Shown piece after piece: positions 46,801 to 58,800 of a stretch of DNA of 64,000 nt (positions are counted from its first letter, which is position 1; each line of letters begins with the position of its first letter). The notes under the pieces were generated by a model. The model saw only the letters and a list, made by a program, of their open reading frames with translations. It ran no database searches and had not been told where the DNA came from. This DNA is from Phlyctochytrium arcticum (lineage: Eukaryota > Chytridiomycota > Chytridiomycetes > Chytridiales > Chytridiaceae), in contig JAHLKI010000012.1 of assembly GCA_025602905.1 (NCBI GenBank), positions 682,001 through 746,000 on the forward strand, in the 5' to 3' direction. Both the position numbers and the translations under genes were made by a program.

Positions 46801-49800
46801 GTTTAGGTAAATTCCAGTGTGAGCTGGCAACTTGAAAACTTTGAATCGAATTGGAATCTCCTGGGATAAGTCGAACACGCGCTCGTTATCCTCTGTACAC
46901 ATGCGACGCATTGTTGTTTCAGCTTGGCTGTCGCTAGAGAGATCCATACATTCAAAATCAATGCCAGCGGGACTCTGCACCTCTTGTAATAATGTCGAAC
47001 AGTCAGAGTTCAATTTGTAGGTAGTTCGAAGAATTTGATGGTCTTCGCAAATATGTTGCATTGTCTTGATGAGTATGCTACAATCCAGTGGCTTCGTTAA
47101 CCGTAAGAATGTAACATGATAAGCGCTCGAATCGTGCAGACAATGCGCTGCCCACATCCGCTCCTGCGCGTATGAAGCTGGATAATTCTGTAAGTCCGCA
47201 GTGGAAGGGACCGCGCTAGACTCAGGTGTCTGCGGCGGCTGCGGTTTGCAAAGTAAGGCACATATATCCCCGATGGAATCACAGTGATGGATGTCACGGT
47301 CTAGGATTTCCATTTCAGATTTGAACCCGTTTTTCAAAGCTTGAACAAGTCTATTGACAGCCTTCATAGTGAGGCGGCTTGCAAAATCATCCTTTAGCGT
47401 CCATATGATGTCCGGAAAGTTGCTGCGGAAGAGTCCTAGAACAGTTGCTTCGACAGCTGCCTTATCACTCCCCACAACGTCTGAAGCTCCGTGGGTCTCA
47501 TGGGGGCCAATAGACTTCAAGATGGCGCTGGTTGACCGAGCATTGGATAAATCATCGTATGAGATATTCGCATGGTGGGCTTTGCGTAAGTAGGCAATAA
47601 GACGCATAGCTTTGTAGGAATCCAGTCCATGAAAGAACAAGTCATCGTCCATCGCAAGAACTGGCTGCCCCAATATTTTGCGGATTTCTCGTAGGATAGG
47701 AGATGCCATGAGCTCAATCGGGTGCTTACTTGTAGGGGAGTCGGGCAATGAGGTTGGAGTAGTAACTTTTTTGAGAAGCAGAGTCCGGTCAACCTTTCCA
47801 CTCACAGTCACTGGAAGCTTAGTCATTGGAATAACCATCTTTGGCAGCATGTAGCCAGGGAGCCTTTTGGAAAGCGCAGATGTGATATCAGAGGGAGTTT
47901 TCACAATCTTTGACGAGGTAGTATCATCCCGGAAAGTAATCCATGCAACGAGGCCTACACTGGAATGTAACGCCACACATACGTTGTGTACACCAGGAAG
48001 CTGCAGAATGGCATGCTCGATCTCTCCCAACTCCGTGCGTCGGCCATTCAGCTTGACCTGACAGTCTGCCCGTCCAAAGTATTCAAATAAACCGTCCCGA
48101 CGACGCCGGATAAGGTCACCTAAATTAGACGCAATCAGACACATGCAACGTATATTAAGAAGAAACCCCAGTAATTAACGCACCAGTCAAGTACATTCGC
48201 GTGCCAGGAATGAACGGGTTGTCCACAAATTTTTCAGAGGTGAGGAGGCTGTTATTCAAGTAGCCCCTAGCCAACTGTCCACCAGATACGGCTAACTGTC
48301 CCACCACACCATATGGTACAGGCTGCATTCTCTCGTCAAGAATGTAGCATCTGTTGGTGCTACCCTCTCTGCCCAGGATTGCGGGGCTCGAGGAAAGGGA
48401 CTCTTTATGCGAAATCGGGCAGTGTACCTCAGTTGGACCTATTGTTGCATGACGCGTCAGGCTCAATATCATCAATGTAGAAAGTATGATCTCATACCAT
48501 AACTATTGAACAGAGTAATTCCAGCCCAAGTTTTGATCAACGTTTGGGATATCGGCTCACCTCCTGAGACCAATTTGATGACACTTGGTACCTCTTCGGG
48601 CGACAGAAGGGCGATAACCGATGGCGTCAGTTTCAAAAAATTGACGGAGAGTGCCCGTACAACGTCAGCCAGTTGGCTCCGCATAATGTCCGTGGACGCA
48701 ACGCAAACAGTGCCTCCCGCGAACAATGTGTGGAAAATGTCCGTCAATGTGATGTCAAATGTGTAGCTGGCAAAGTTCAGCGAGCGAATTTTGTGGTCCA
48801 ATCCGTACATTTCGGACAGGAAGCGGTAGTGATTGACAGCCATCTTGTGCTCACATAAAATTCCTTTCGGTGTCCCCGTGGTGCCCGAGGTCGTGAAGAT
48901 ATACGCAAGAGCATCTATGCCAACCTCTACATTCGTATAGTTTCCATCCAAGAGAGCAAGGGTTTCTTCCATGCTTTCAACCTCCAGTGTGCGGAACCCT
49001 TTGTTCGTAAAGCGGCTACTGAGCGCCCTATTCGTTACAACGAATGGTGCGTCCAAAGCTGCCATCGTAGCGTTGTTTCGTTCCGACAGTTCAGGAGCTG
49101 GGTCCAGAGGAATCCAACAACAACCGGCCTTCATGATGCCTATCATCCACCACACTGCATCAAACGATTTTTCAAGACAAAATGGGATTCTCGTTTCCGG
49201 AGGGTAGTTTTCTTGCCGAAGGAATTTAGCAACTTGGTTTGCCTGAGCAACATGATTTAGAAACCTTTGCCAGGAGCGAGCAAAAAATAACAACAACAAC
49301 AACATACCCGTTGATTGAGTTCTGAGTACGAGATACGACTTCCATCTAGATGTTCCAACGCTATTTTATTCGGTGACTTCTGGCACTGTTCTTCAAAAAG
49401 TCCATGATACGTGTCAGAGGTATTCTCCCAAGGCCGGCTGCAAGATAGGACTGCACGCTCCTCATCGGACAGAATATTCAAGGCACCCACGCTGCTGTCA
49501 GAGTCTTCGCAAACTGCTATTACAAGCTGCTCAAAGTTCTTGACGACCTGTGCGATGAACTCGCTACTATATGCTTGACTTTGGTAACTGACTTGCAATG
49601 TCATGTCGCCTATACTCGCTCCTTGGGTCATTCTGAACGACATTTGAAAGTGACCGCTGCCAGGTGGAGCTATCTGTATAGATTCGCTTGTTTTGAAGAT
49701 GCTGTTCTCTGTTTCAGTGTCGTATTCCTGGCTGGCATATGAGAAACACATCTGCAGTTCCTCCAAGCGGGTCGCGGCGGATCCCTTGAAAACGCCCCTC

Positions 49801-52800
49801 ACAATGTTTTCGAACGGCACCGATTGATTCAGCATATTATTCACCTCGTGGTAATTGCGGTGGACAAAAGACTCGAACTTTTCCTGGGCGTCAATTCGAC
49901 ATGTCAAGGGCAGCGTGTTCGTGCAGCAGCCCAGGACGTCTTCGAGTGATGTCATTAGCCCCCTATCTGTAACAGGGCAGAGAACAGCAAATTCAGCCGC
50001 ATTTGCGTAGCGGAAGAGCAGGATTTGGAACAAAGACAACCATCCGACAAAATACGAAACATTTTCTTTATCGCAGAGAGAGTGGAATGCCGCAACCGCC
50101 GGGGTGGATAAAGTGAAAGTCTTCTCAACCGTCGAATGAGCTCCAGTGGCCATTTCATGCGCAGACAGTGGAAATTTCGCTTCTTGGATATTCTTCAGCT
50201 TGTCGTCCCAAAACGAGAGCATTTCCGCTTCGTGCGTCTGCAAGTAGCTATTGTGTTGCAACGCAAAATCCACGTAGTCAGAGTCAATTGGTTCCAAGGT
50301 CAACGGTTCATCCCCGACAATGTTCAAATAAATATTCGAAAGTTCGTAAAGGACAGCATTTAGTGTCCATGCATCAGCGACGGAGTGATGCATATTGAGA
50401 AAAATCGCAAAGTCGTTAGTGCCCAATTTGAAGACAGTAAGGCGTACTGGCATTTCTTTTTCCAAATCAAAGACGTGAGCTGCATCCTGGGTACACGTTT
50501 TTTGCAATGTCAACATCGGGTCGGGACTACTAGATAGATCCGCATAGGCAAATGTGGAAGTAAGGCGAGCATGTACCACTTGGTACAATTGATCCCCAGC
50601 CTCAAATGTTGTCCGAAATACTGCATGCCTCTCACATATAATTTGCATTGCCTTGAGCAGTGCGTCCGGGTCCAAGAGTGAGCGAACCCTTTTGAGCTCA
50701 AAGACATTGTAAGTCCCATCCATATGCTTCTGCTGAGCCATCCACATGCGCTTTTGCGCGGAAGACGCCGGAAATCGTCCAACACGAGGCTGTCGTGTCA
50801 GTTGCTCGGAACCGCAGGCTGCTGGGCCAGGCTCATGTAAATCTGTAGAATGTGCCATGGTGATGCTCTGCTCCAGATATTGTGCCAGTTGGCACACATT
50901 CACACAGCTTCTTAAAGTTGATATCTTGACCTCGCTTTCGAACTTTTGTCTCAGCAGACCGACGAACCGAATTGTGGAAAGGGAGTTAAGTCCCATCTTC
51001 AGCCACGAATCTTCAACGGTGAAAATCCTGCCTTGTCCGATAATGGAGCCCAGTAGCGTCATTAGAACTTTTTCTGTTTGGCTGAACTCGGTACGCAAAA
51101 TTGTCGGGGTCTCAAGTTGGCGATGAATTTGCATCTGCTTCAAAGCTTTCCGGTCGATCTTTCCACTCGGATTGAGTGGCATACGCGGGCGGTAGATCCA
51201 AACCGATGGAACCATGTAGAAAGGCAGCGATGTCTCAGCGAGTGACAACAACTCTGCGTCGATTGCATCTCTGGCATGCGCGTTATCCTGTTCCTGATTC
51301 TTCCATCCATAGAAGCAAACCAAGGAAGGTTCACGTTCTCCTTGTAATGTCAGCGGCATGACGCACAAAGATCCAACGCGAGAATCATGTGATAATACCG
51401 ATTCAATCTCCCCGCATTCGATGCGCTGTCCATGGATTTTGATCTGATTGTCCCGTCGCCCCAAGATCATAACCTTGCCGTCATGCCAAAATTTGGCTGA
51501 GTCCCCAGTACGATAAATCAGTCCATACTTGGGGTGATCCACCCAAGCTTTAGCTGTGAGCTCAGGGTTGTCCAGATATCCTAGTCCAAGCTGGCTGCCA
51601 CCCAGACACAATTCGCCCACGACTCCCACAGGCACCAAGCTGAGTTCATCATCCAAAATAAACTGCAACACGTGGCTGAACGGAAAGCCAATAAGATTGA
51701 TATTGCGTTCCTTGCTATGCACTATATGTGAGTGTGAGAGGCAACAGGTTTCGGATCTGAAAAGCCGGGGTCAGGTTTACTTGCATGCAGGAGGAAAATA
51801 GAATTGGAACGTACGGTCCGTAACCATTTTGCATATGAGCGACATCCCCCCAGCGTTCTACGACAGTTCTTGAGATGGGTTCACCACCGCAGTCCATTTT
51901 CCGTACCGACGGAACCTTCTCGGGGCGCACAAGAGCAAGAACAGATGGTGTCAATGCCAAGAAAGTCACTTGCATTCGAGCGATAACACCTTCCAAGTCA
52001 CTCGAAAGATCATCTTTGGTTGCCATACACAATGTCGCACCTACAAACAGCCGACGCGATTAGCCAATGCAAGATACTTGAAACGGAAGAACCTGCCTGT
52101 AGTGAGAGTTGAAAAGATATCCATTATACAGGTATCGAATGTGAAAGTAGCAAAGTTGAGATGCCGGTCCGTGTCGTCATGTAAAGTCCGCTCGCAGAAG
52201 CTCGTCCGCGCACATACTAAAGCTCTATGAGGGATAAGGCAACCCTTTGGTTCTCCAGTTGATCCAGAAGTAAAAATGGCGTAGGCCAAGTTGTCGCCAC
52301 TACCCTTGTTTTTATTTGGCTTGCCAAATACCGCATTCAACTTTGACTCGTCGGCCATGAATTTGTCTGTATCAAGCACTACTAAAGGAACTTCCAACTG
52401 ACCCGACAAAGAACCTGCCCACTCCGACACGGTCAGAACAAAGTTGCTCCTGGTTTGCCTTAGCACCGCATTGATCCGTGCTCTAGGCCAGGAAGGATCC
52501 ACTGGCACAAATGCACCTCCTGCTTTTAAAACGCCGAGCACCAGCGGTACCATATCCATGGTCTTCCCGATACATATTGGGACAAGAACATCATGCGTAA
52601 CGCCGTGGTCAGCTTGGAGATGACAGGCAACTTTGTTGCTGAGTTTATCCAGTTCCACATATGTCCACTTTTGTCCATTAAGATGCTCCACAGCAATCTT
52701 GCTCGGAGTTCTCTGCACTTGGCTCTCGAACATATGATGAATGCATAATAGAGGGTCAACAGAAGGAATATCCCGCTTCCACTGAGATTCTAACGAAGCA

Positions 52801-55800
52801 ATTTCTTGCGGATTTGCCAGCCGGTTGAGGTTAAGTTTGGAGCTATGCTCCTCAATCATATAGAGGACACCAGACTGAAAGTGCTGAGCAATCCACTCTA
52901 CTTCACCTTCATCTAGCACGTTTGCATCGTACTGATAGATAGTCTGCAGACCTGAGCCGGTGGGCACAATTTCTAGGCATAACGCCATGTCCATAGTTTG
53001 TTGATCTCTCACACCTATGAACTCAGATGTAATGCTATGCCACGCATTGCTTTTTGACCCTTGAATAACGAGAGTGGTCGCAAACAGTCCATAGGCATTA
53101 GTGACTTGAGGGGCGCATCTGAGAATGTCTGCTACACTGCAGTGCTCGTGTTCCATCAACTCTACGCTTTGCTTGTGAACCGAATGAATGAATTGAGCTG
53201 CCGTTTGGTTTTGATCGATTGTGATGCGGAAGGGCGCTTTGGTGATACATGGACCGTTCATAGATTCAATACCATCAACTGATACACCGCGTCCAGCACT
53301 CAAACATCCAAACGCGATATCGTCCACATTTGCATGAGCAGCAAGCACTAGCGCCCATGCAGCTTTGTATATGGCTGACTCTGTTACTTCGAGCCGCTGG
53401 GCTGCTCCTGCAATTCTTGACTCAAGTCCTAGAGGCTTCACTAGCTTCCCGGTGCATGTCGGCTTGTAGGCTGCGGAGGGCAAGATTGGGTACTGCATGC
53501 CAGCAAAGTCTCTCAATTGCGATTTCCAAAAGTCCGACGTGCGTGACTGACTTTCCGCCGAGATATGCTTGACAAACCCAGCAAATGACGGGCGAGAAGG
53601 CGGTTCAATATCCCGATAGGCAGACTCTAGATCCTGGAGGATCATGTTCAAAGAAACACCATCAAACAGGGCATGATGAATCGTAAACAAGAACCGCGCT
53701 CTGCGGCCCTCGGATTTGATCAAGGTCATCCGCACACAAGGTTTGCCAAGCTCTATTCCTTGCTGCATATCCTTTTGCAGCAGGGTTTCGAATTCTGCGT
53801 CGCCTTTCACTTCCAAAATTTTGCATTTGAGGTCGGCGGTGCTACGGTAACGCATGACAACTTGCAAGCAGGCTAGCCGCTCTGATTGATTTTTCGAGAT
53901 GAGAAAGCGAGTTCGAAGGATGGGTGATTTCCGCACAACAACCTCCCATGCTTTTTGAAACAATGGGAGATCTGGTTCTCTGGCAAACTCGTAAACCATC
54001 TGAGATAAATAACTGGTTGCAGCGTTCTCATCGCCAAAGGTGGCCGCGACCAAATTGCGCTGCATTGGCGTTGCGGGATATATATCTTCCACTTGCGCCA
54101 ATGAAATCTGCGCGGAACGCAGATCTAAGGCAGAAATTTCTAGCAGCTCCCGCAAATTTAAGAGTTCGAATGCCAGTGGGTTCACGGTTCCTTCACATGC
54201 ATTTGTCTTCTCCGATTCATCGTTTCGTTGCAGTAGGTCAATATATCGCGCGAAAGAGGATACAGTACCGTATGCGAAAACGTCGATGACTCGTACACGG
54301 CGCTTTATGCGCTTATTCAAACAAGAAACAAGCTGTGCCGCCAGCAAAGAATTGACTCCAAGTCGGAAAACGCTAACGTGAATGTCAAAATCCTCAACGT
54401 CCAGGATCTTTTTCCAAATTTCACAAACAAGCTTTTCAGTCTCGGACACAGGAGCGGCGATTGCGGCCAAGTCTGGTTTACGCCGTGCTGCACTGACTGA
54501 TACAGCGCCGAGCTTGATTTTGTCGACCTTTCCATTTGGCGTGAGCGGAAGCGCATCGATCTCGATGATAACGTTGGGCGCCATGTAAGAAAGAAGTGAC
54601 TGTGCGCCAAACTGTTGTAATTCCTCCAAAAATGCCTCGGAAGCGGAACAACCGGGTGAAAGCACAACAAATGCAACCAGTTGGGCATCTTTGGAAGTTG
54701 CTGCACGAAGTTGTACGGCCGCTATATAGAAAGATTGGAATGAGAACTACTTTAGACCAGTCGGGTAAAAAATGGTTTACTTACCAGATACAACCATCGG
54801 ATGCGACGAAAGAATGGCTTCGATTTCACCCTGAACAGACACAAAAACTCAGTATGAGACCGCAAGTAGCCATGCGGGATCAACTTACCAGCTCAATACG
54901 GTATCCTCGTAACTTTACTTGGCCATCAACCCTGCTCAAGTGCTCAATGTCGCAATTTGCATGACGTCGTACAAGATCGCCCGTGCGATACATCCTTTCG
55001 AACCCATCACGTCCATTGCTGAAGGGATTTGGCAGTATTGTCGCATTTGTAAGTTCCTCCCGGTTCAAATAACCGCGGCCCACCTGTACTCCCGCGATAT
55101 AGAGCTCTCCTGGTACACCAATGGGAACCGGATTGAGTTGGTCATCCAGGACGTAATAGGCAACATTCCTGAAAGGAATGCCAATATTGTTTGTGAAAGT
55201 GTCGAGTTGGAGTAGGGTGGCACTTGAATCAATTGCGCATTCGGTGGGACCTGATCGAACATTTAATATGCAATCTGGACGGCTGACTAGAATAAGCAGT
55301 TTCTCCTACTCACCGTATGCGTTGACTATCTTGATGCCCTGTTCTAAAAATGGGCGGACGATTGATCGCACATATCCTTCACCGCTCATATGAACTCGCT
55401 GAAGGCACCTAGCAACTCTGCTTGCATCCAGGAGTGATAGCGCACTTGGTGTTATGGCCATGGTATCAATTCGGTTGCGTACGATATACTCGTTTACATC
55501 AAGTAATAAGTCATCCTTGCTTAAGACATGAAGCGTGCCCCCGAACGAGAATGGAATTAGCAGGTCAGCTATGCTGACATCTGTGAGTGCTGTTAGCGTT
55601 AATGTGGAAGGGATCATATAAAATGCACTCACCAAAGGTGTATTGAAAGAATCCGAGATAATTGCAGACCTCGGAAAAGTACATTGGCAACAGCGTTTTC
55701 GCAAAGTTCCACGTTGACCGATGTTCCAGCAAAGTTGCTTTCGGAAGCCCAGTGGTGCCACTTGTAAACAAGCAGTAGGCAAGACTTGTTTCATTAAGGC

Positions 55801-58800
55801 GGGGTGTTTCCTCACTCATGATATTGTGGCCATTCTGGCAAAGAAGATGATCCTGGAATTCACGCTCATCCCAATTGAGAAGCACCAAATTTGGGTCCTC
55901 AGATTCAAAGTGATAAATCTCCGAATCCTGCGTGATGATGAACTTGATGGCCGTGTCTTTCAGCATATGCCTCAGTCTCTCTTGTGGAGCAGTGGTATCA
56001 AATGGGACATATGCACATCCAGCTTTCCATATAGCCAAGATTGATATTGCCACCAAATGACTTCGGGAGAGACTCAAACCAATTAGATCCTCCGTGTCTA
56101 AGCCCAAAGACTTGATATACCGTGCCAATCGGTTTGCTTGGTCGTTGACTTCGCCGTATGTCAAAGTGACGTTCTTATATACGATGGCCGGAAGCTCGGG
56201 ATTCTCAGCGGCGGTACGCTCGAAAATATGGTGAAGGAGTCGATTGTCTCCCGAGTCCTCTATTGAGGGCAAGTTTATGACTGATTGGGTAGTCGGGGAT
56301 TCGGTGACTGACCCAGCTGATGGATCTGTGGATTTCAAAACATCACCCACTTGGTCCAAAAGTGCAATAACCGTCTCGCGCAAATACAACTGTGAATCAT
56401 ACTTGACTTGCCACAAAATCTGTCCAGTCTCGCGATCTTTGGTGTACTCAAAGATTATTTCGAAGGGCTGAAGCGTTGCGTCAATCCCAAAACATGAGTC
56501 CGAGCCTAGCGAGCCTTTGTCAGCTGCCAGCTGGCTGCTGCTGTTCGTGTGACTTTGATCGATCAGCAGAATTTGAAACATGGGATGCCGTCCAGGGCTT
56601 CTTTCGGGTTCCACAGCTTTTACGACTCTTGCGAATGGAACCAATTGGTTGTCATATGCTTCCAAACAGGTGTTTCGTGTTGCGCGAACAATATCTTCAA
56701 AATCCTTGCCGTCCTCAATCTGAGTGCGTAAAGCTAACGAATTCACGAAAAACCCAGTGGTGAATTCAAACTCGGGCGAGGACCTGTTGGCGGCCAAAGA
56801 TCCCAAGCAAACATCCTCTCGTCCAGTCCAGCGGCTCACAGTCAGATTAAGAGCACCGAGAATAATCATAAAGGTGGAGGCATCCATGTTCTTGGCGAAG
56901 TGAGCAAGCAGTTGACTAGTTTCAGCCGAGAATTGGTGTGTCACGGTTGCCTTGACCGGTTTGTGGACATGGCCACCATGAGCAAAATCCGAGGGGAGGG
57001 GCGCCGCACGAACATCGACCAGTTTGTTTGACCAGTACTTTTGCTGATTCTGGTATTCACCGTTTGTACGATCCAGAAGGGTTTCCCAGTTGGCAAAAAC
57101 AGAAAATGGTGTCGCTTGGGGCACAGTCGATTGGCGAATTTGGCTACCATCAAGAAATGACCGTAAATCTTTCTCAATGACCCGAAGAGACCATCCATCG
57201 GCGCAAATGTGATGGACAATCATAATCAAGACAATTCCATTCAGAGTCTACAGACAAAAATTTTAGAGATCGCGCATGCAACACAACAAAGTTGCGATAA
57301 TGCAACGACACGAGTAAATGTACCTTGACAGTCGCGAATTTGACACATGGTCCATTTACAAGATCCATTGTCTCTAACCGCATCTTCTCCACATAGTCTT
57401 CGACGGATAGAATGACTTCAGGAATGGATTCCGCCGAGAAGCTGGCATGGCGAATGGACACATGAGTCTCGTCAAATGCATGGACCGTCGCATATGGAGT
57501 TCCGTCCACGTCACTATAAGTAGTCCGCAGGCTTTCGTGTCTTTGCACAAGTTTGGAAATGGCACTGGAGAGCATTGTTTGGTCTGTGGTCGGTGGAAAA
57601 GTGTACCATTCCGCCAAATTGAGGCTATCATCCGTGGGCATGTCGTTCCACATATTCCAGAGCTGCAAGCCGCGTTGAGCAAAGTGAGTAATGTATCCTT
57701 GCACAATGGGGTATCCTACACTTACAGTCTCTTCGGCAAAAGCCAAACGTCGCTTAATCTTTGGCAGCGTCTCAGGCGAAGGGATGGGCACTGGTGGTAA
57801 ATTCTGTTGATGACCATCACCGGAAGCGTCAGCCAAGCGTATAGCGAGTTGTCGAATGGTAGGAAAATTGAAGATGGTACAAACAGCGATCTTCGAGCCT
57901 GGATACTTGCTATTGAGCTGTCCCACCATATGGGCCGCTTTGAGAGAATCACCAGCAAGCTCAAAGAAAGTATCGTCAATCCCAAATCCGTCGGCAGGGA
58001 TACCAAGAATCTTGCTCCAAAGTTGCAGCAGGGAATCTTCCGTCTCATTAGAAGGGAGCATAATATCTTTACAATCTGCCACTGCTACACGGGGAGGTGG
58101 TAGCGCTCGCTGATCCGTTTTGCCGCTAGAAGTCAGGGGAATTTTCGACATGGGTACGAAAGCGGCCGGGATCATGTAAGGGCTAAGGCTCCCGGCGCAA
58201 TGCGCACGCAGAGTGTCCCAATCCCAGGAGCTTGTTATTGTCACAATGTAAGCCACCAACATCTGATTTCCCGGTTGGTCTTCCCTCAACACTACTACAG
58301 CTTCCTTGACAGCTGGGTAAGACAAGAGCACGGCCTCTACTTCTTTCCCCTCAATGCGAAGACCGCGTAGCTTGAATTGTTGATCGGCTCGACCGCGATA
58401 CTCAATAGATCCACAAGCGCGAAACCTGGCAAGATCTCCAGTGCGATATAGTCTGCCTTCTGCCTCTGATGCGTCCAGCTCGAAAGGATTGCGCAGGAAA
58501 GTTTTCTCATTTAAGTCAGGGCGATTGAGATAGCCACGCCCAACTTGAATGCCACCTAGGAATACCACAGTCAGGAACGGATTTTTACGAGAAGCAACGG
58601 TATCGCTTACCAATGTATAGTTCGCCGGTTACCCCTACAGGCAAAGATTGGAGAAATTCATCAAGTATATAATATTTCACGTGCGCGCCGGGGCGACCGA
58701 TGTTGTTGTGGAACGTGTCTTCATGGAGATTAACCGTAGAAGTCAAAATAGCAGTTTCGGTGGGGCCATATGCGTTAATGACGACAACTCCTGCATCTAG

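Noticed and set aside
57840..58080. An epimerisation domain after T1, suggested by its GDSL motif
   Set aside because: The following domain begins as a normal condensation domain with HHICADG and is followed by A2; no E-domain motifs are seen.
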